A stretch of 35,438 bases of DNA from CAZTWC01 sp964617105 [NCBI: uncultured Myxococcia bacterium]. GTDB lineage: Bacteria; CAZTWC01. The stretch is taken from positions 1 through 35,438 of the forward strand of contig CAZTWC010000006.1 in the NCBI GenBank assembly GCA_964617105.1, in the 5' to 3' direction. Made by a program: the position numbers and the translations under genes. Within the stretch, counting starts at the first letter, position 1. Each line of letters opens with the position of its first letter. Shown here piece after piece: positions 7,676 through 15,147 of the stretch. Below the pieces are notes generated by a model, which had not been told where the DNA came from, ran no database searches, and saw only the letters and a list, made by a program, of their open reading frames with translations.

Positions 7676-8236
7676 TTAGTTATTGGACTGGCGGGCGTAG
7701 GCAAATAAGTTACCGGCCCGATAGATATCCATTTGTACCTGGGAGAAAGGGACTCCGCCCTGGATATTGGATGAACGGGTGGCGTTGAATACCTTACCGG
7801 TCAAGAGATCAACCTCGATAGTATCGCCATCAGATATTGAGTATTGCTCGGAATCACTGCCTACAGAACATATATTGGAGCAGGTAAACAGAGGAAAACC
7901 GGAGTTAATAGCATTACGTTTGTAGATAGCGCCAAAGGATTCTCCCACAATCAGAGATATACCCAGGGCTTTGAAACAATCTACTGCCTGCTGCCTGGAG
8001 GAGCCGGAACCAAAATTGCGGCCCACCACCAGTATCTCTCCCCCTTTTACCCGAGAGGGAAAATCTTTAAACCCCTCCAGGTTTCCCAAAGCGTATTGCC
8101 CCATCTGATTAATGTCAACTATCGCCAGGTGGGCATTGTGAAAGATCATATCAGTGTCAATATCATCTATCCGGCCTGCTTGCGGATCTCTGAGCACAAT
8201 GGCTTTTCCCTTGATAAGGGTGCGGTTTTTTTCCAT
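7676..8236 (-). CDS. LeuD-type hydro-lyase small subunit (pair 3, divergent)
   Basis: This is the small subunit of an aconitase-superfamily heterodimer, partner of the large subunit at 8299-9531 (62-base gap). It has 186 residues with the core motif NFGSGSSRQ (Cys of the usual NFGCGSSRE replaced by Ser, final Glu by Gln), ESFGAIYKRNAIN, and the N-terminal DDIDTDMIFHNAHLAI. The loop after DTD differs strongly from the other two small subunits (NAHLAIVD in place of ARYCTSYK or GKYTYTIS), and an extra segment (GNLEGFKDFPSRV) follows. ATG 8236 is preceded by TTGGAG at seven bases. A substrate different from 3-isopropylmalate is likely; which one is open. Confidence 0.85.
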   Translation of the reverse strand: MEKNRTLIKGKAIVLRDPQAGRIDDIDTDMIFHNAHLAIVDINQMGQYALGNLEGFKDFPSRVKGGEILVVGRNFGSGSSRQQAVDCFKALGISLIVGESFGAIYKRNAINSGFPLFTCSNICSVGSDSEQYSISDGDTIEVDLLTGKVFNATRSSNIQGGVPFSQVQMDIYRAGNLFAYARQSNN

Positions 8237-8298
8237 GAGTTAACTCCAAGTATTGGTCAATCCGGATTATATGCTCCGGACTTATGGATAACTTTTTA

Positions 8299-9531
8299 CT
8301 ACAGATGCCCTTTGACTGCTGCCCAGGCTGCTGTAGCCGGGCTGGCCAGATAGGTTTCTCCGTTACCCTGTTTACCTTTAAAGTTTCGATTTGAGGTGCT
8401 GACTTGAACTTCTCCCTGCCCGGTCATGCCGATTTGCCCAGACGCGCATCCACCGCATCCAGGGTTGCTAATCACCGCCCCGCGCTGAAAGAAGAGTTGC
8501 AGAAAACCGTTTTGCATCAACTCCCCATACACTTTACGGGTGGCTGGCACCAGGTTGACCACCACATTTTTGGCGATTGGGTTATCCTTTAATATTTGAT
8601 ACACGGCCTGAAAATCTTCTATACGGCCATTGGTGCAGGAACCTACAAATACCGAGTCGATTTTTTTTCCGGCCATCTGCTTTAGAGGCACGGTCTTGTG
8701 GGGCGTACCAGGCAATGAAACCATCGGCTCCAGATCTGAGATAGAGATCTCAATCTCCTCGCAATAAATAGCATCGCTGTCTGCATGAACAGCCTGGTCG
8801 GCAGAAGCCTGGCAAGCCGCCATAACCTGTTGATTTGGAGGTATCAGGGCAATAATAGCACCCATTTCAGTAGCCATAGAGGCCAGGGTTATCCGGCCGG
8901 CCGGGCTCAGGTTATCCACTGCTTCTCCATAGAATTCAATGGCTTTGCCCAGGGCGTGGCTGGAGCCTAAATGCCCCAGCACCGCCAGGGTAATATCCTT
9001 GGGTGTGCCTTGAGAAGATGGTTGACCTTTCAGCGTTACCTTAATAGTTTCCGGCACTTCAAACCAGGTGCGCCCGTTTTGAAAGGCAAATGCAATATCC
9101 TGGTCGCCCATACCCTGGCCAAAAGCACCCACTGCTCCCATAATATTCAAATGGCTGTCAGTCCCTACCACAGTGGAACCGGGCTGCGCCAGGCCATTTT
9201 CAATCATCACGTGAGAGCCAATGCCCTGGTTGACATCAAAAACTTTAATATCCTGCTGCCGGGCAAAACCGCGGCAGCGATGCTGATTGTCAGCATAGGG
9301 AATGGTCTTGGCCGGAACTACGCAATCAAAGGTAAAAAAGGTGCGGGAAGGATCATCAACCCGGGCCTGAGGCCCGAACTCTTTTTCAAACCGGTCAACC
9401 ACATTGGCGCCCCCAAAATCCCGGGCGCTCCTTACATCCAGATCTATCCAGACAATATCCCCTGGTTTAACCTGCTCAACCTTAGGATTGGCATGACCAG
9501 CCATGATTTTCTCAATAATAGTGTAACCCAT
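8299..9531 (-). CDS. LeuC-type hydro-lyase large subunit (pair 3, divergent)
   Basis: This 410-residue aconitase-superfamily protein has all three cluster cysteines: C299 (GSCTNGRIED), C359 and C362 (NPGCGGCASG). The substrate loop GTDSHLNIMGAVGAFGQGMGDQDIAFAF departs from the usual SDSHTTTHGAFGAFSAGIG seen in pair 2: the TTTH stretch becomes LNIM while Asp-Ser-His is kept. NRNFKGKQG replaces the common NRNFKGRMG. ATG 9531 has AAAAGGA seven bases upstream. It follows the dehydrogenase gene with an 82-base gap and is probably co-transcribed. It is not a decayed copy, since catalytic ligands and reading frame are intact. Candidates are aconitase, homoaconitase or a substituted-malate dehydratase. 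Confidence 0.88.
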   Translation of the reverse strand: MGYTIIEKIMAGHANPKVEQVKPGDIVWIDLDVRSARDFGGANVVDRFEKEFGPQARVDDPSRTFFTFDCVVPAKTIPYADNQHRCRGFARQQDIKVFDVNQGIGSHVMIENGLAQPGSTVVGTDSHLNIMGAVGAFGQGMGDQDIAFAFQNGRTWFEVPETIKVTLKGQPSSQGTPKDITLAVLGHLGSSHALGKAIEFYGEAVDNLSPAGRITLASMATEMGAIIALIPPNQQVMAACQASADQAVHADSDAIYCEEIEISISDLEPMVSLPGTPHKTVPLKQMAGKKIDSVFVGSCTNGRIEDFQAVYQILKDNPIAKNVVVNLVPATRKVYGELMQNGFLQLFFQRGAVISNPGCGGCASGQIGMTGQGEVQVSTSNRNFKGKQGNGETYLASPATAAWAAVKGHL

Positions 9532-9613
9532 GATAGATTCCTTTTGCCACTATTCATAGCGTATTGACTTACAAACTCCAGAATCCTGAATCTCTCTTAC
9601 TGAACCCTGCCGC

Positions 9614-10732
9614 TTAGAGTTTTCGGCAGACCTCTTCGGCTACTTCCAGAGTGGTGTTGCTGCCGCCCATGTCGTAGGTGCGCACTTTCTCTCCCGCCAC
9701 TACTTCGGCCACTGCTTTTTCCAGTTTGGCGGCTTCTGCGCCCAAACCCAAATAATCCAGCATCAGTTTGCTGGAAAGCAGCATGGCGATAGGATTGACT
9801 TTGTATTGCCCTTCATACTTTGGAGCCGAGCCGTGGGTAGGCTCAAAAACAGCATAGTTGTCACCGATATTGGCTGAACTGGCAAAACCCAGTCCGCCGG
9901 TCATCTGGGCACACAGATCAGAAAGGATATCACCGAACATATTTTCCGCCACCAGAATATCGTAGTCATAGGGGTTTTTCAACAGCCACATACAGGTGGC
10001 ATCGATATTGGTTTCATAATACTTGATCTCCGGATAATCTTTGGCCACTTTGCGGGCTTCCCGGATCATCAAACCACCGGTTTCCCGCAACACATTGGGC
10101 TTTTCCACCACGGTTACGCTGGTCCGTTTATTTTTACGGGCAAAATCAAAACCCTGGGTCACAATATTGCGACACTTGCCTCTGGTCATAATCCTGGTAG
10201 AGATAGCCATATCTTCCAATGCCACATGAGCAAATTTCTCAGTTTTGGCATGATGTTTTTTTAAAGTGGCAAAAACCTCTTCCGGCACGGGGTGAAATTC
10301 CACTCCAGCGTATAATCCTTCGGTATTTTCTCTAAATACCACCAGGTCAATATCATTTTTTAAATTGAGCGGATTTCCCGGATAAGCCTTGCAGGGACGC
10401 ATGTTAGTGTGGAGGTCGAACTCCTGGCGCAACCTGACGATGGGGCTGAAATAGACATATCCTTTGTCCTTTAATTCTGGCGCTAACTCTTTGTCAGCCT
10501 CCTCCTTGGGTTTGGAGGTGATAGCGCCGAACAGGCAGCAGTCGGTATTTCTCAATACTTTCAAAGTGCGCTCGGGCAGTGGCTCTCCCTCTTTGCACCA
10601 GAACTCCCAACCGATATCACCGTGGATATACTCTGCATCCAGTTTCAATTTATCCAGCACCATTCTGGCAGCTTCCATAACTTCTTTTCCTACCCCGTCA
10701 CCGGGTAGCCAGGCGATTTTGTACTTAGCCAT
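9614..10732 (-). CDS. Isocitrate/isopropylmalate-type dehydrogenase (probable NADP-type isocitrate dehydrogenase-like)
   Basis: This beta-decarboxylating dehydrogenase has 372 residues from the ATG at 10732, which has AAGGAG at six bases; the longer frame opens with a non-ATG codon. Visible family residues, with E. coli Icd counterparts in brackets, are S96 (S113), R102 (R119), R112 (R129), R134 (R153), Y141 (Y160), K211 (K230), D244 (D283), D268 (D307) and D272 (D311). The Icd residue N115 is I98 here. HGSAPKYEG carries K305 and Y306, matching the NADP-contacting K344 and Y345 of E. coli Icd rather than the Asp-Ile of NAD enzymes. It lies between two LeuCD-type pairs, so it probably oxidises the hydroxyacid made by one of them. 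Isocitrate is the default guess; the N-to-I change leaves a different substrate possible. Confidence 0.87.
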   Translation of the reverse strand: MAKYKIAWLPGDGVGKEVMEAARMVLDKLKLDAEYIHGDIGWEFWCKEGEPLPERTLKVLRNTDCCLFGAITSKPKEEADKELAPELKDKGYVYFSPIVRLRQEFDLHTNMRPCKAYPGNPLNLKNDIDLVVFRENTEGLYAGVEFHPVPEEVFATLKKHHAKTEKFAHVALEDMAISTRIMTRGKCRNIVTQGFDFARKNKRTSVTVVEKPNVLRETGGLMIREARKVAKDYPEIKYYETNIDATCMWLLKNPYDYDILVAENMFGDILSDLCAQMTGGLGFASSANIGDNYAVFEPTHGSAPKYEGQYKVNPIAMLLSSKLMLDYLGLGAEAAKLEKAVAEVVAGEKVRTYDMGGSNTTLEVAEEVCRKL

Positions 10733-10817
10733 GATTTTCTCCTTGTTTTTAGGGTTCACGCAAAAATAAAAGTGTACCCTGCGGTTGATGGACTTTTAGT
10801 GTTTACAATTACATCAT

Positions 10818-11339
10818 CTATTCAGTGTCTGTCCGGGCGATTTGATCCCGTACATAAGGAACCAGCCCCCCTTTTTCTACAATGGCCATAATTTCTGAAC
10901 TTAACGGGGGAAAGGTAAACTTTTTATTACCTACCAAGATTTGACCTTTGCTGAAAGAGATTTCCACTTTTTGACCGGCCTCGATATAATCCACCGCCTG
11001 AGGCGATTGGATTACCAGCAAACCCTGGTTGATGGCGTTGCGAAAAAAAATGCGGGCAAAAGAGCGGGCGATCACCGCTGATACACCAGCATACTTAAGG
11101 CAAATAGCTGCCTGTTCCCGGGAAGATCCGCAGCCAAAATTTTTCCCGGCTACAATTACATCACCGGATTTAACCTGGGAAATGAAATCTGGATCCAAAT
11201 CTTCCAGGGCGTGTTGAGCCATCTCTTGTTTGTCACTGATGGTGTAGGTGTATTTTCCGGGAAAAATTACATCGGTATTGATATCATCTCCGTAACACCA
11301 GGCCTTTCCCTGCACCTGGTCTAAAAACTTCTCTGCCAT
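10818..11339 (-). CDS. leuD: LeuD-type hydro-lyase small subunit (pair 2)
   Basis: This 173-residue small subunit is paired with 11512-12765. The ATG at 11339 is chosen over a TTG at 11360 because AAGGG stands seven bases upstream. Motifs are [29 protein letters not shown] and [12 protein letters not shown]. An unusual 172-base interval holding a strong promoter and a long palindrome separates it from its large-subunit gene, so it can be transcribed independently of leuC. It is 85 bases ahead of the dehydrogenase gene. It could serve leucine synthesis or an aconitase-like step. Confidence 0.9.
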   Translation of the reverse strand: MAEKFLDQVQGKAWCYGDDINTDVIFPGKYTYTISDKQEMAQHALEDLDPDFISQVKSGDVIVAGKNFGCGSSREQAAICLKYAGVSAVIARSFARIFFRNAINQGLLVIQSPQAVDYIEAGQKVEISFSKGQILVGNKKFTFPPLSSEIMAIVEKGGLVPYVRDQIARTDTE

Positions 11340-11376
11340 AATACCACCCTTAAATTCCAATATTTACTATAACAAA

Positions 11377-11417
11377 TATTAACACCTAAAATCAGTAACG
11401 GATTTTAGGTGTTAATA
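11377..11417. promoter_or_regulatory. Perfect 17+17 bp palindrome at the presumed leuD2 transcription start
   Basis: Positions 11377-11393 are the exact reverse complement of 11401-11417, with the 7-base centre AGTAACG. The palindrome begins two bases downstream of the -10 hexamer of the - strand promoter at 11419-11447, so it overlaps the initiation site and forms the beginning of the leuD2 leader (about 75 bases). It could be a repressor operator or a 5'-terminal mRNA stem. On the - strand only TTTGTTATAG follows it, not a clean U-run, so terminator function is less likely. Confidence 0.7.
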
Positions 11418-11418
11418 G

Positions 11419-11447
11419 ATTAAAATCCAGAACTATTCGACTGTCAA
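11419..11447 (-). promoter_or_regulatory. Sigma70-type promoter upstream of leuD2
   Basis: On the - strand TTGACA (11447-11442) is followed by a 17-base spacer and TTTAAT (11424-11419). This is a consensus -35 with optimal spacing. The predicted start near 11412 falls inside the palindrome at 11377-11417. It would drive leuD2, the dehydrogenase, pair 3 and the amidohydrolase. Confidence 0.65.
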
Positions 11448-11511
11448 CTGTTTTTTCAATCCAGTTCCGGATAGAGCCCTATCTGAACCGCGAACATGCA
11501 GCAGCCATTAA

Positions 11512-12765
11512 TCAAACAAACTCTCGAGGATCAGTGACTCTTCCCCTTACGCAGGAAGCAGCCACGGTGGCCGGGCTGGCCAGAAAGATCTCCGACTCTT
11601 TGCACCCCATGCGGCCTTTGAAATTACGATTGGCGGTGGAAAGACATTTCTCTCCCGGCGCCAATGCTCCCTGGTGGGCGCCCAGACATGGTCCGCAGCC
11701 CGGATTCATCACCACCGCACCGGCTTTTGACAGAGTAGCGAGCAGCCCCATTTTCATAGCCTGCAAATAGATCTCCCGGGAAGCAGGAAAAACCAGCAGA
11801 CGGATATCAGGATGAACTTGTTGCCCATCCAAAATTTCAGCCGCCACCTCCAGGTCTTCCAGCCGGCCGTTGGTGCAGGTGCCGATTAACCCCTGGTTGA
11901 ATTTCATCCCCATCTTCTTTCCTACGCTACAGGTGTTGTCCACTGTATGGGGCAAAGCCATAGTTGGCTCGACCTGGGAGGCGTCGATATTTATCTGTTC
12001 GCTGAAAACAGCGTCAGGATCGGACTTGACGATTTCGATCTGGTCGGCGTACCTCCCCTTTAACCAATCAGCCACCTTTTTGTCCGCCTCCACATAACCG
12101 ATTTTGGCCCCCATCTCGGCAGCCATGTTGCAAAGCAGCATCCGGCCAGCAATACTCATATCGTGAATGGTCTGACCGGCAAACCATACCGCCTTGTACA
12201 GGGCTCCGTCAGCACCAATTTTACCGATTATGTGGAGTGCTAAATCCTTGGGAAAGACCCCGGCCGGCAACGTATTTTCCACTTTGATAACCATAGTTTC
12301 CGGTACCCGCAGCCAAATCTCGCCAGTGGCCCATAGGGCTGCTGCTTCACTGCGGCCAATTCCGGCTGAAAAAGCGCCAAAAGCACCGTGAGTAGTGGTA
12401 TGGGAATCGCTGCCTAAAACCAGTTGGCCCGGCCTCACCAACCCCTTTTCCGGCATCACCTGGTGGCAGACTCCCTGTTCGATATCATAAAAATTGGTGA
12501 TCTGCTGATCAAAGACAAACTGGCGGATTGTTTGATGATTTTGAGCGTATTTTTCACTGGCTGCCGGCACACAGTGATCGAGGATGATCACCACTTTGTC
12601 CGGAATAGTCACCTTTTTGGCTCCCAATTGAGCAAAAGTCTTTGAGATAGCCGCTGAATTATCATGAGACAATACCCGGTCGGGCCTGGCCATCACTATC
12701 TCTCCCGCCTGCACCTGCCTACCCACTTTTTGACCAAGAATTTTTTCGGCAAAGGTTAACCCCAT
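11512..12765 (-). CDS. leuC: LeuC-type hydro-lyase large subunit (pair 2)
   Basis: This 417-residue protein is close in length and motifs to methanogen/delta-type 3-isopropylmalate dehydratase large subunits: GSDSHTTTHGAFGAFSAGIGRSE at about 118-140, GTCTNGRLED with C297, NPGCGPCLGAHQG with C357 and C360, and STANRNFKGRMG. ATG 12765 has AGGAGG eight bases upstream. It begins 59 bases after the zinc-ribbon gene of the aldehyde oxidoreductase operon and may be read through from it. Of the two large subunits complete in the window, this is the more conventional, so it is the better candidate for leucine synthesis; no LeuA (isopropylmalate synthase) is present. Confidence 0.92.
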   Translation of the reverse strand: MGLTFAEKILGQKVGRQVQAGEIVMARPDRVLSHDNSAAISKTFAQLGAKKVTIPDKVVIILDHCVPAASEKYAQNHQTIRQFVFDQQITNFYDIEQGVCHQVMPEKGLVRPGQLVLGSDSHTTTHGAFGAFSAGIGRSEAAALWATGEIWLRVPETMVIKVENTLPAGVFPKDLALHIIGKIGADGALYKAVWFAGQTIHDMSIAGRMLLCNMAAEMGAKIGYVEADKKVADWLKGRYADQIEIVKSDPDAVFSEQINIDASQVEPTMALPHTVDNTCSVGKKMGMKFNQGLIGTCTNGRLEDLEVAAEILDGQQVHPDIRLLVFPASREIYLQAMKMGLLATLSKAGAVVMNPGCGPCLGAHQGALAPGEKCLSTANRNFKGRMGCKESEIFLASPATVAASCVRGRVTDPREFV

Positions 12766-12824
12766 TTTATTTTCCTCCTGAAGATAACAAACTCGTAAAA
12801 ATTACCAATAGAGCCGGCTAAAGA

Positions 12825-13019
12825 TTATGACAAAGGTTTTTCCTGTTTCGACCACACTGGCCCGCGTATCTTGACCGAATTGGGAGAACTCCAGGTTAGC
12901 CGCCATTCCATCTGGCATTTTGGACAGGCTGAAGTTGATTGATTTACCTGGGGAACAAAACGCTCAAAACAATTCAAACACCTTACCTGGCCTTTGCGGC
13001 CCTTTTTTCTCTCAGCCAT
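12825..13019 (-). CDS. Small zinc-ribbon protein in the AOR operon
   Basis: This 64-residue, basic protein has two CxxC knuckles, C14-x2-C17 (CLNC) and C32-x2-C35 (CPKC), separated by 14 residues, typical of a zinc ribbon or rubredoxin-like fold. ATG 13019 is preceded by GGAG and overlaps the stop of the flavoprotein gene by 8 bases (ATGGCTGA), so it is a translationally coupled member of the operon. No family was recognised. A role in assembly or electron transfer for the aldehyde oxidoreductase is a guess from position. The region 12766-12824 after it holds only the leuC2 ribosome-binding site. Confidence 0.7.
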   Translation of the reverse strand: MAERKKGRKGQVRCLNCFERFVPQVNQSTSACPKCQMEWRLTWSSPNSVKIRGPVWSKQEKPLS

Positions 13020-14364
13020 TTATTTCTCCATCTGGTGCACTGTTCAGCAATTCACCATCAAGGGATTTTTCAAAACCCCTCAAAGCCCAAACCGAACTTT
13101 TGTTTTTGCCAATCTTACTTCTGGCTATAATTTCGGGCAGGTCATCTCCGCTCAATACCAACCCCAGCATACCGCCAACCCGCTGAACGCAGCCCAACGC
13201 CTGGGCACCGGCTACTCGATTGTTGTCCAGAATCAGGCAAAATTGAGATTTTAACCCCTTATGGGCATCATAAAGCAACCTGTATTTTCCATTAGTCAGA
13301 TCCGCGGAAATAGCGCCAACTGAGGCAACAGTCGATTCATACAAACAGAGACTGGTTACATTCAAACTGCCGGAATATTTACGCTTGGCCCCGGCGGCGT
13401 TAGCCCCGGCAATCTGACCCTGGCTGCGGGCATTGTTCCAGAGCATATAGAGACCGGGCTTTTTAGTGACGCGGTCAACAGTTTCCAGGCAGTCACCACA
13501 CGCCCAAACATCTTGGGCGCTGGTCTCCAGGTGTTCGTTTACCTCGATACCACCCATAGGACCCAACTTGATCCCCGCCTTTTGGGCCAATTCTACCTCT
13601 GGCCGCATACCGGTAACCATCAGAACCAGGTCGGTTTTCAGAGTCCGCTGGTCGGTTTTAACTCCGGTAACTGTGGTTGAGCCCTGAATCTCCACCAATT
13701 TTTCTGATGTCAAGACTCTTATACCTTCTCTTTCCAGGATATTTTTCACCTGATTGGCGATCACCGGGTCAAACAATCTTGGCAAAAGGCGATCTAAAAT
13801 CTCGACAATAACCACCTCAACACCCCGATGCTTCAAGGCAATAGCCGCCTCGATACCAATCGGGCCGCTGCCTACCACTATTGCCCTTTTTCCGGCAGCC
13901 GATTTTTTAGTACTCAAAGTTGTCCGGTCGAGAAATTTGATAATTTGATCAGCATCATTTAAGGTTTTGAGCGAAAATACACCGGGCAGAGAACTTCCGG
14001 GAACCGGCGGTAAAGTCGGACGGCTTCCTGTGGCCAGAATCAATTTTTGATAATTGATATCTTCCCCCTCTTGTACAGAGAGCAGGTGTTTTTCAACATC
14101 TATTTTACACACCCGTTTCGATAAGAGCAGTTGAATATCTTGCTGCTGATAATCTTGGCTGGAACGGAGGATTACCCGTTCTCTGGGAATTTCTCCGCCA
14201 ATATAATCGGCCAGCACACAGGCGCTATAGAGAGGGGTGGTATCTTCTGAGATTATCATCACCCGTGCCTGAGCATCGATCTTTCTAGCGGCCAGGGCTG
14301 CCTCGTCACCCGCTATGCCGTTGCCAATAATGACGATGGCTTTTTTAGAGTCGGTTTTTTTCAT
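13012..14364 (-). CDS. FAD-dependent NAD(P)H oxidoreductase of the AOR complex (AorC-like)
   Basis: This 450-residue protein belongs to the NADH oxidase/nitrite reductase large-subunit-like flavoproteins (pyr_redox_2). FAD motif IVIIGNGIAGDEAA lies at about 10-23 and LILATGSRP near 110. The second nucleotide site is AIVVGSGPIGIEAA near 165, followed by LMVTGMRPEVEL and VWACGDC. I choose ATG 14364, one base after the MoaD-like stop; a GTG at 14373 is possible. It lies behind AOR, ferredoxin and MoaD-like genes, the same set as the aor genes of Aromatoleum, where AorC couples aldehyde oxidation to NAD+. The C-terminal part, after about residue 330, lacks the redox cysteine pair of disulfide reductases. 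Confidence 0.85.
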   Translation of the reverse strand: MKKTDSKKAIVIIGNGIAGDEAALAARKIDAQARVMIISEDTTPLYSACVLADYIGGEIPRERVILRSSQDYQQQDIQLLLSKRVCKIDVEKHLLSVQEGEDINYQKLILATGSRPTLPPVPGSSLPGVFSLKTLNDADQIIKFLDRTTLSTKKSAAGKRAIVVGSGPIGIEAAIALKHRGVEVVIVEILDRLLPRLFDPVIANQVKNILEREGIRVLTSEKLVEIQGSTTVTGVKTDQRTLKTDLVLMVTGMRPEVELAQKAGIKLGPMGGIEVNEHLETSAQDVWACGDCLETVDRVTKKPGLYMLWNNARSQGQIAGANAAGAKRKYSGSLNVTSLCLYESTVASVGAISADLTNGKYRLLYDAHKGLKSQFCLILDNNRVAGAQALGCVQRVGGMLGLVLSGDDLPEIIARSKIGKNKSSVWALRGFEKSLDGELLNSAPDGEING

Positions 14365-14365
14365 C

Positions 14366-14665
14366 TTAGCCACCGGCCATCATAAATATAAAAGAGATAG
14401 TGTCACCGTCTTCAAGCTGATGTTCCAAATCCTCCCGCTCTATCCACTCGGCTTCATTCTTGAGCACTTGAACCGTGTTTAAAACACCTTTTTTACCAAT
14501 AATGGCCTTTTCAACCGGAGCGCCATATTTAGTCTTCAGATGATTTAAAAATTGGCCAAAAGTCAAAGGCAAAGAGTCAGTTTCTATCTTCTCATCTTCA
14601 ATAGAAAGATTTTTTAATTGGGGAAAACCAATGATTTTGACCTTTATTTGACAGGATGAGTTCAT
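14366..14665 (-). CDS. MoaD/ThiS-like ubiquitin-fold protein
   Basis: This 99-residue beta-grasp protein ends in Gly-Gly (MMAGG), the C terminus that is adenylated and thiocarboxylated in MoaD and ThiS. MoaD supplies the dithiolene sulfur of molybdopterin, the tungsten/molybdenum ligand. Its position between the ferredoxin and flavoprotein genes of an AOR operon fits a dedicated sulfur carrier for tungstopterin (AorD-like in Aromatoleum). It begins two bases after the ferredoxin stop and ends one base before the next ATG, with only a weak AAGAGA upstream, so translation is probably coupled. Confidence 0.85.
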   Translation of the reverse strand: MNSSCQIKVKIIGFPQLKNLSIEDEKIETDSLPLTFGQFLNHLKTKYGAPVEKAIIGKKGVLNTVQVLKNEAEWIEREDLEHQLEDGDTISFIFMMAGG

Positions 14666-14667
14666 TA

Positions 14668-15147
14668 TCAGGAGTCTCTTTTCAGGGCATGATAAAGTTT
14701 TATTGCTTTTGATCTTTTTTGCACAGATGCCAACTGTTCTTCATCAATATATTGAAGAGCCTTGGTGTCACAAAACTTGACACAGGTGGGATCGCCCTGG
14801 CAATGGTTACAGCGCAATATTTTCTTGCCTTTGCCGTCAAAAGATATTCCGCCCAAAGGACAAATCGACAGGCAGGCCCGGCAGCCGATACAGAGATTGT
14901 CATCGGTAACCACCACTCCCCTGGAATTATCGCGGAAAATAGCGTTGACCGGACATACCGAAGCACATAAGGGCACCTCGCAGTGCTGGCATACCATAGG
15001 AAGATTATAGCCCTCCATCTCCCACTTGATCACCTGGATCCTGGCCCGGCTGGGATCGCTCTGATGTTCATTTTTTACCGAGCAAACCATTTCGCAAATG
15101 CGGCAACCTGTACAACGTTCGTGATCAACAACAAGGATTTTACTCAT
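14668..15147 (-). CDS. Four-cluster polyferredoxin, AOR electron-transfer subunit (AorA-like)
   Basis: The start is taken at ATG 15147 (159 residues), preceded by GAGGAGGTG and overlapping the AOR stop by 8 bases; the longer frame upstream lies inside AOR. Sixteen cysteines occur in four groups (CTGCRICEMVC, CQHCEVPLCASVCP, CIGCRACLSICP, CNHCQGDPTCVKFC), the HycB/DmsB-type pattern binding four [4Fe-4S] clusters. This matches the Fe-S subunit that forms a complex or filament with AOR in Aromatoleum-type enzymes and passes electrons to the FAD subunit. There is no signal peptide, so it is cytoplasmic. Confidence 0.9.
   Translation of the reverse strand: MSKILVVDHERCTGCRICEMVCSVKNEHQSDPSRARIQVIKWEMEGYNLPMVCQHCEVPLCASVCPVNAIFRDNSRGVVVTDDNLCIGCRACLSICPLGGISFDGKGKKILRCNHCQGDPTCVKFCDTKALQYIDEEQLASVQKRSKAIKLYHALKRDS

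Noticed and set aside
11377-11417. Intrinsic terminator for leuC2
   Set aside because: The stem is strong but no clean U-run follows, and it begins two bases after a consensus promoter, so an operator or leader stem is the better reading.
1-12765. Naming all three hydro-lyase pairs leuCD with a leucine function
   Set aside because: Motif differences between pairs and the absence of leuA make a uniform leucine role unsafe; pair 3 is left without a symbol.
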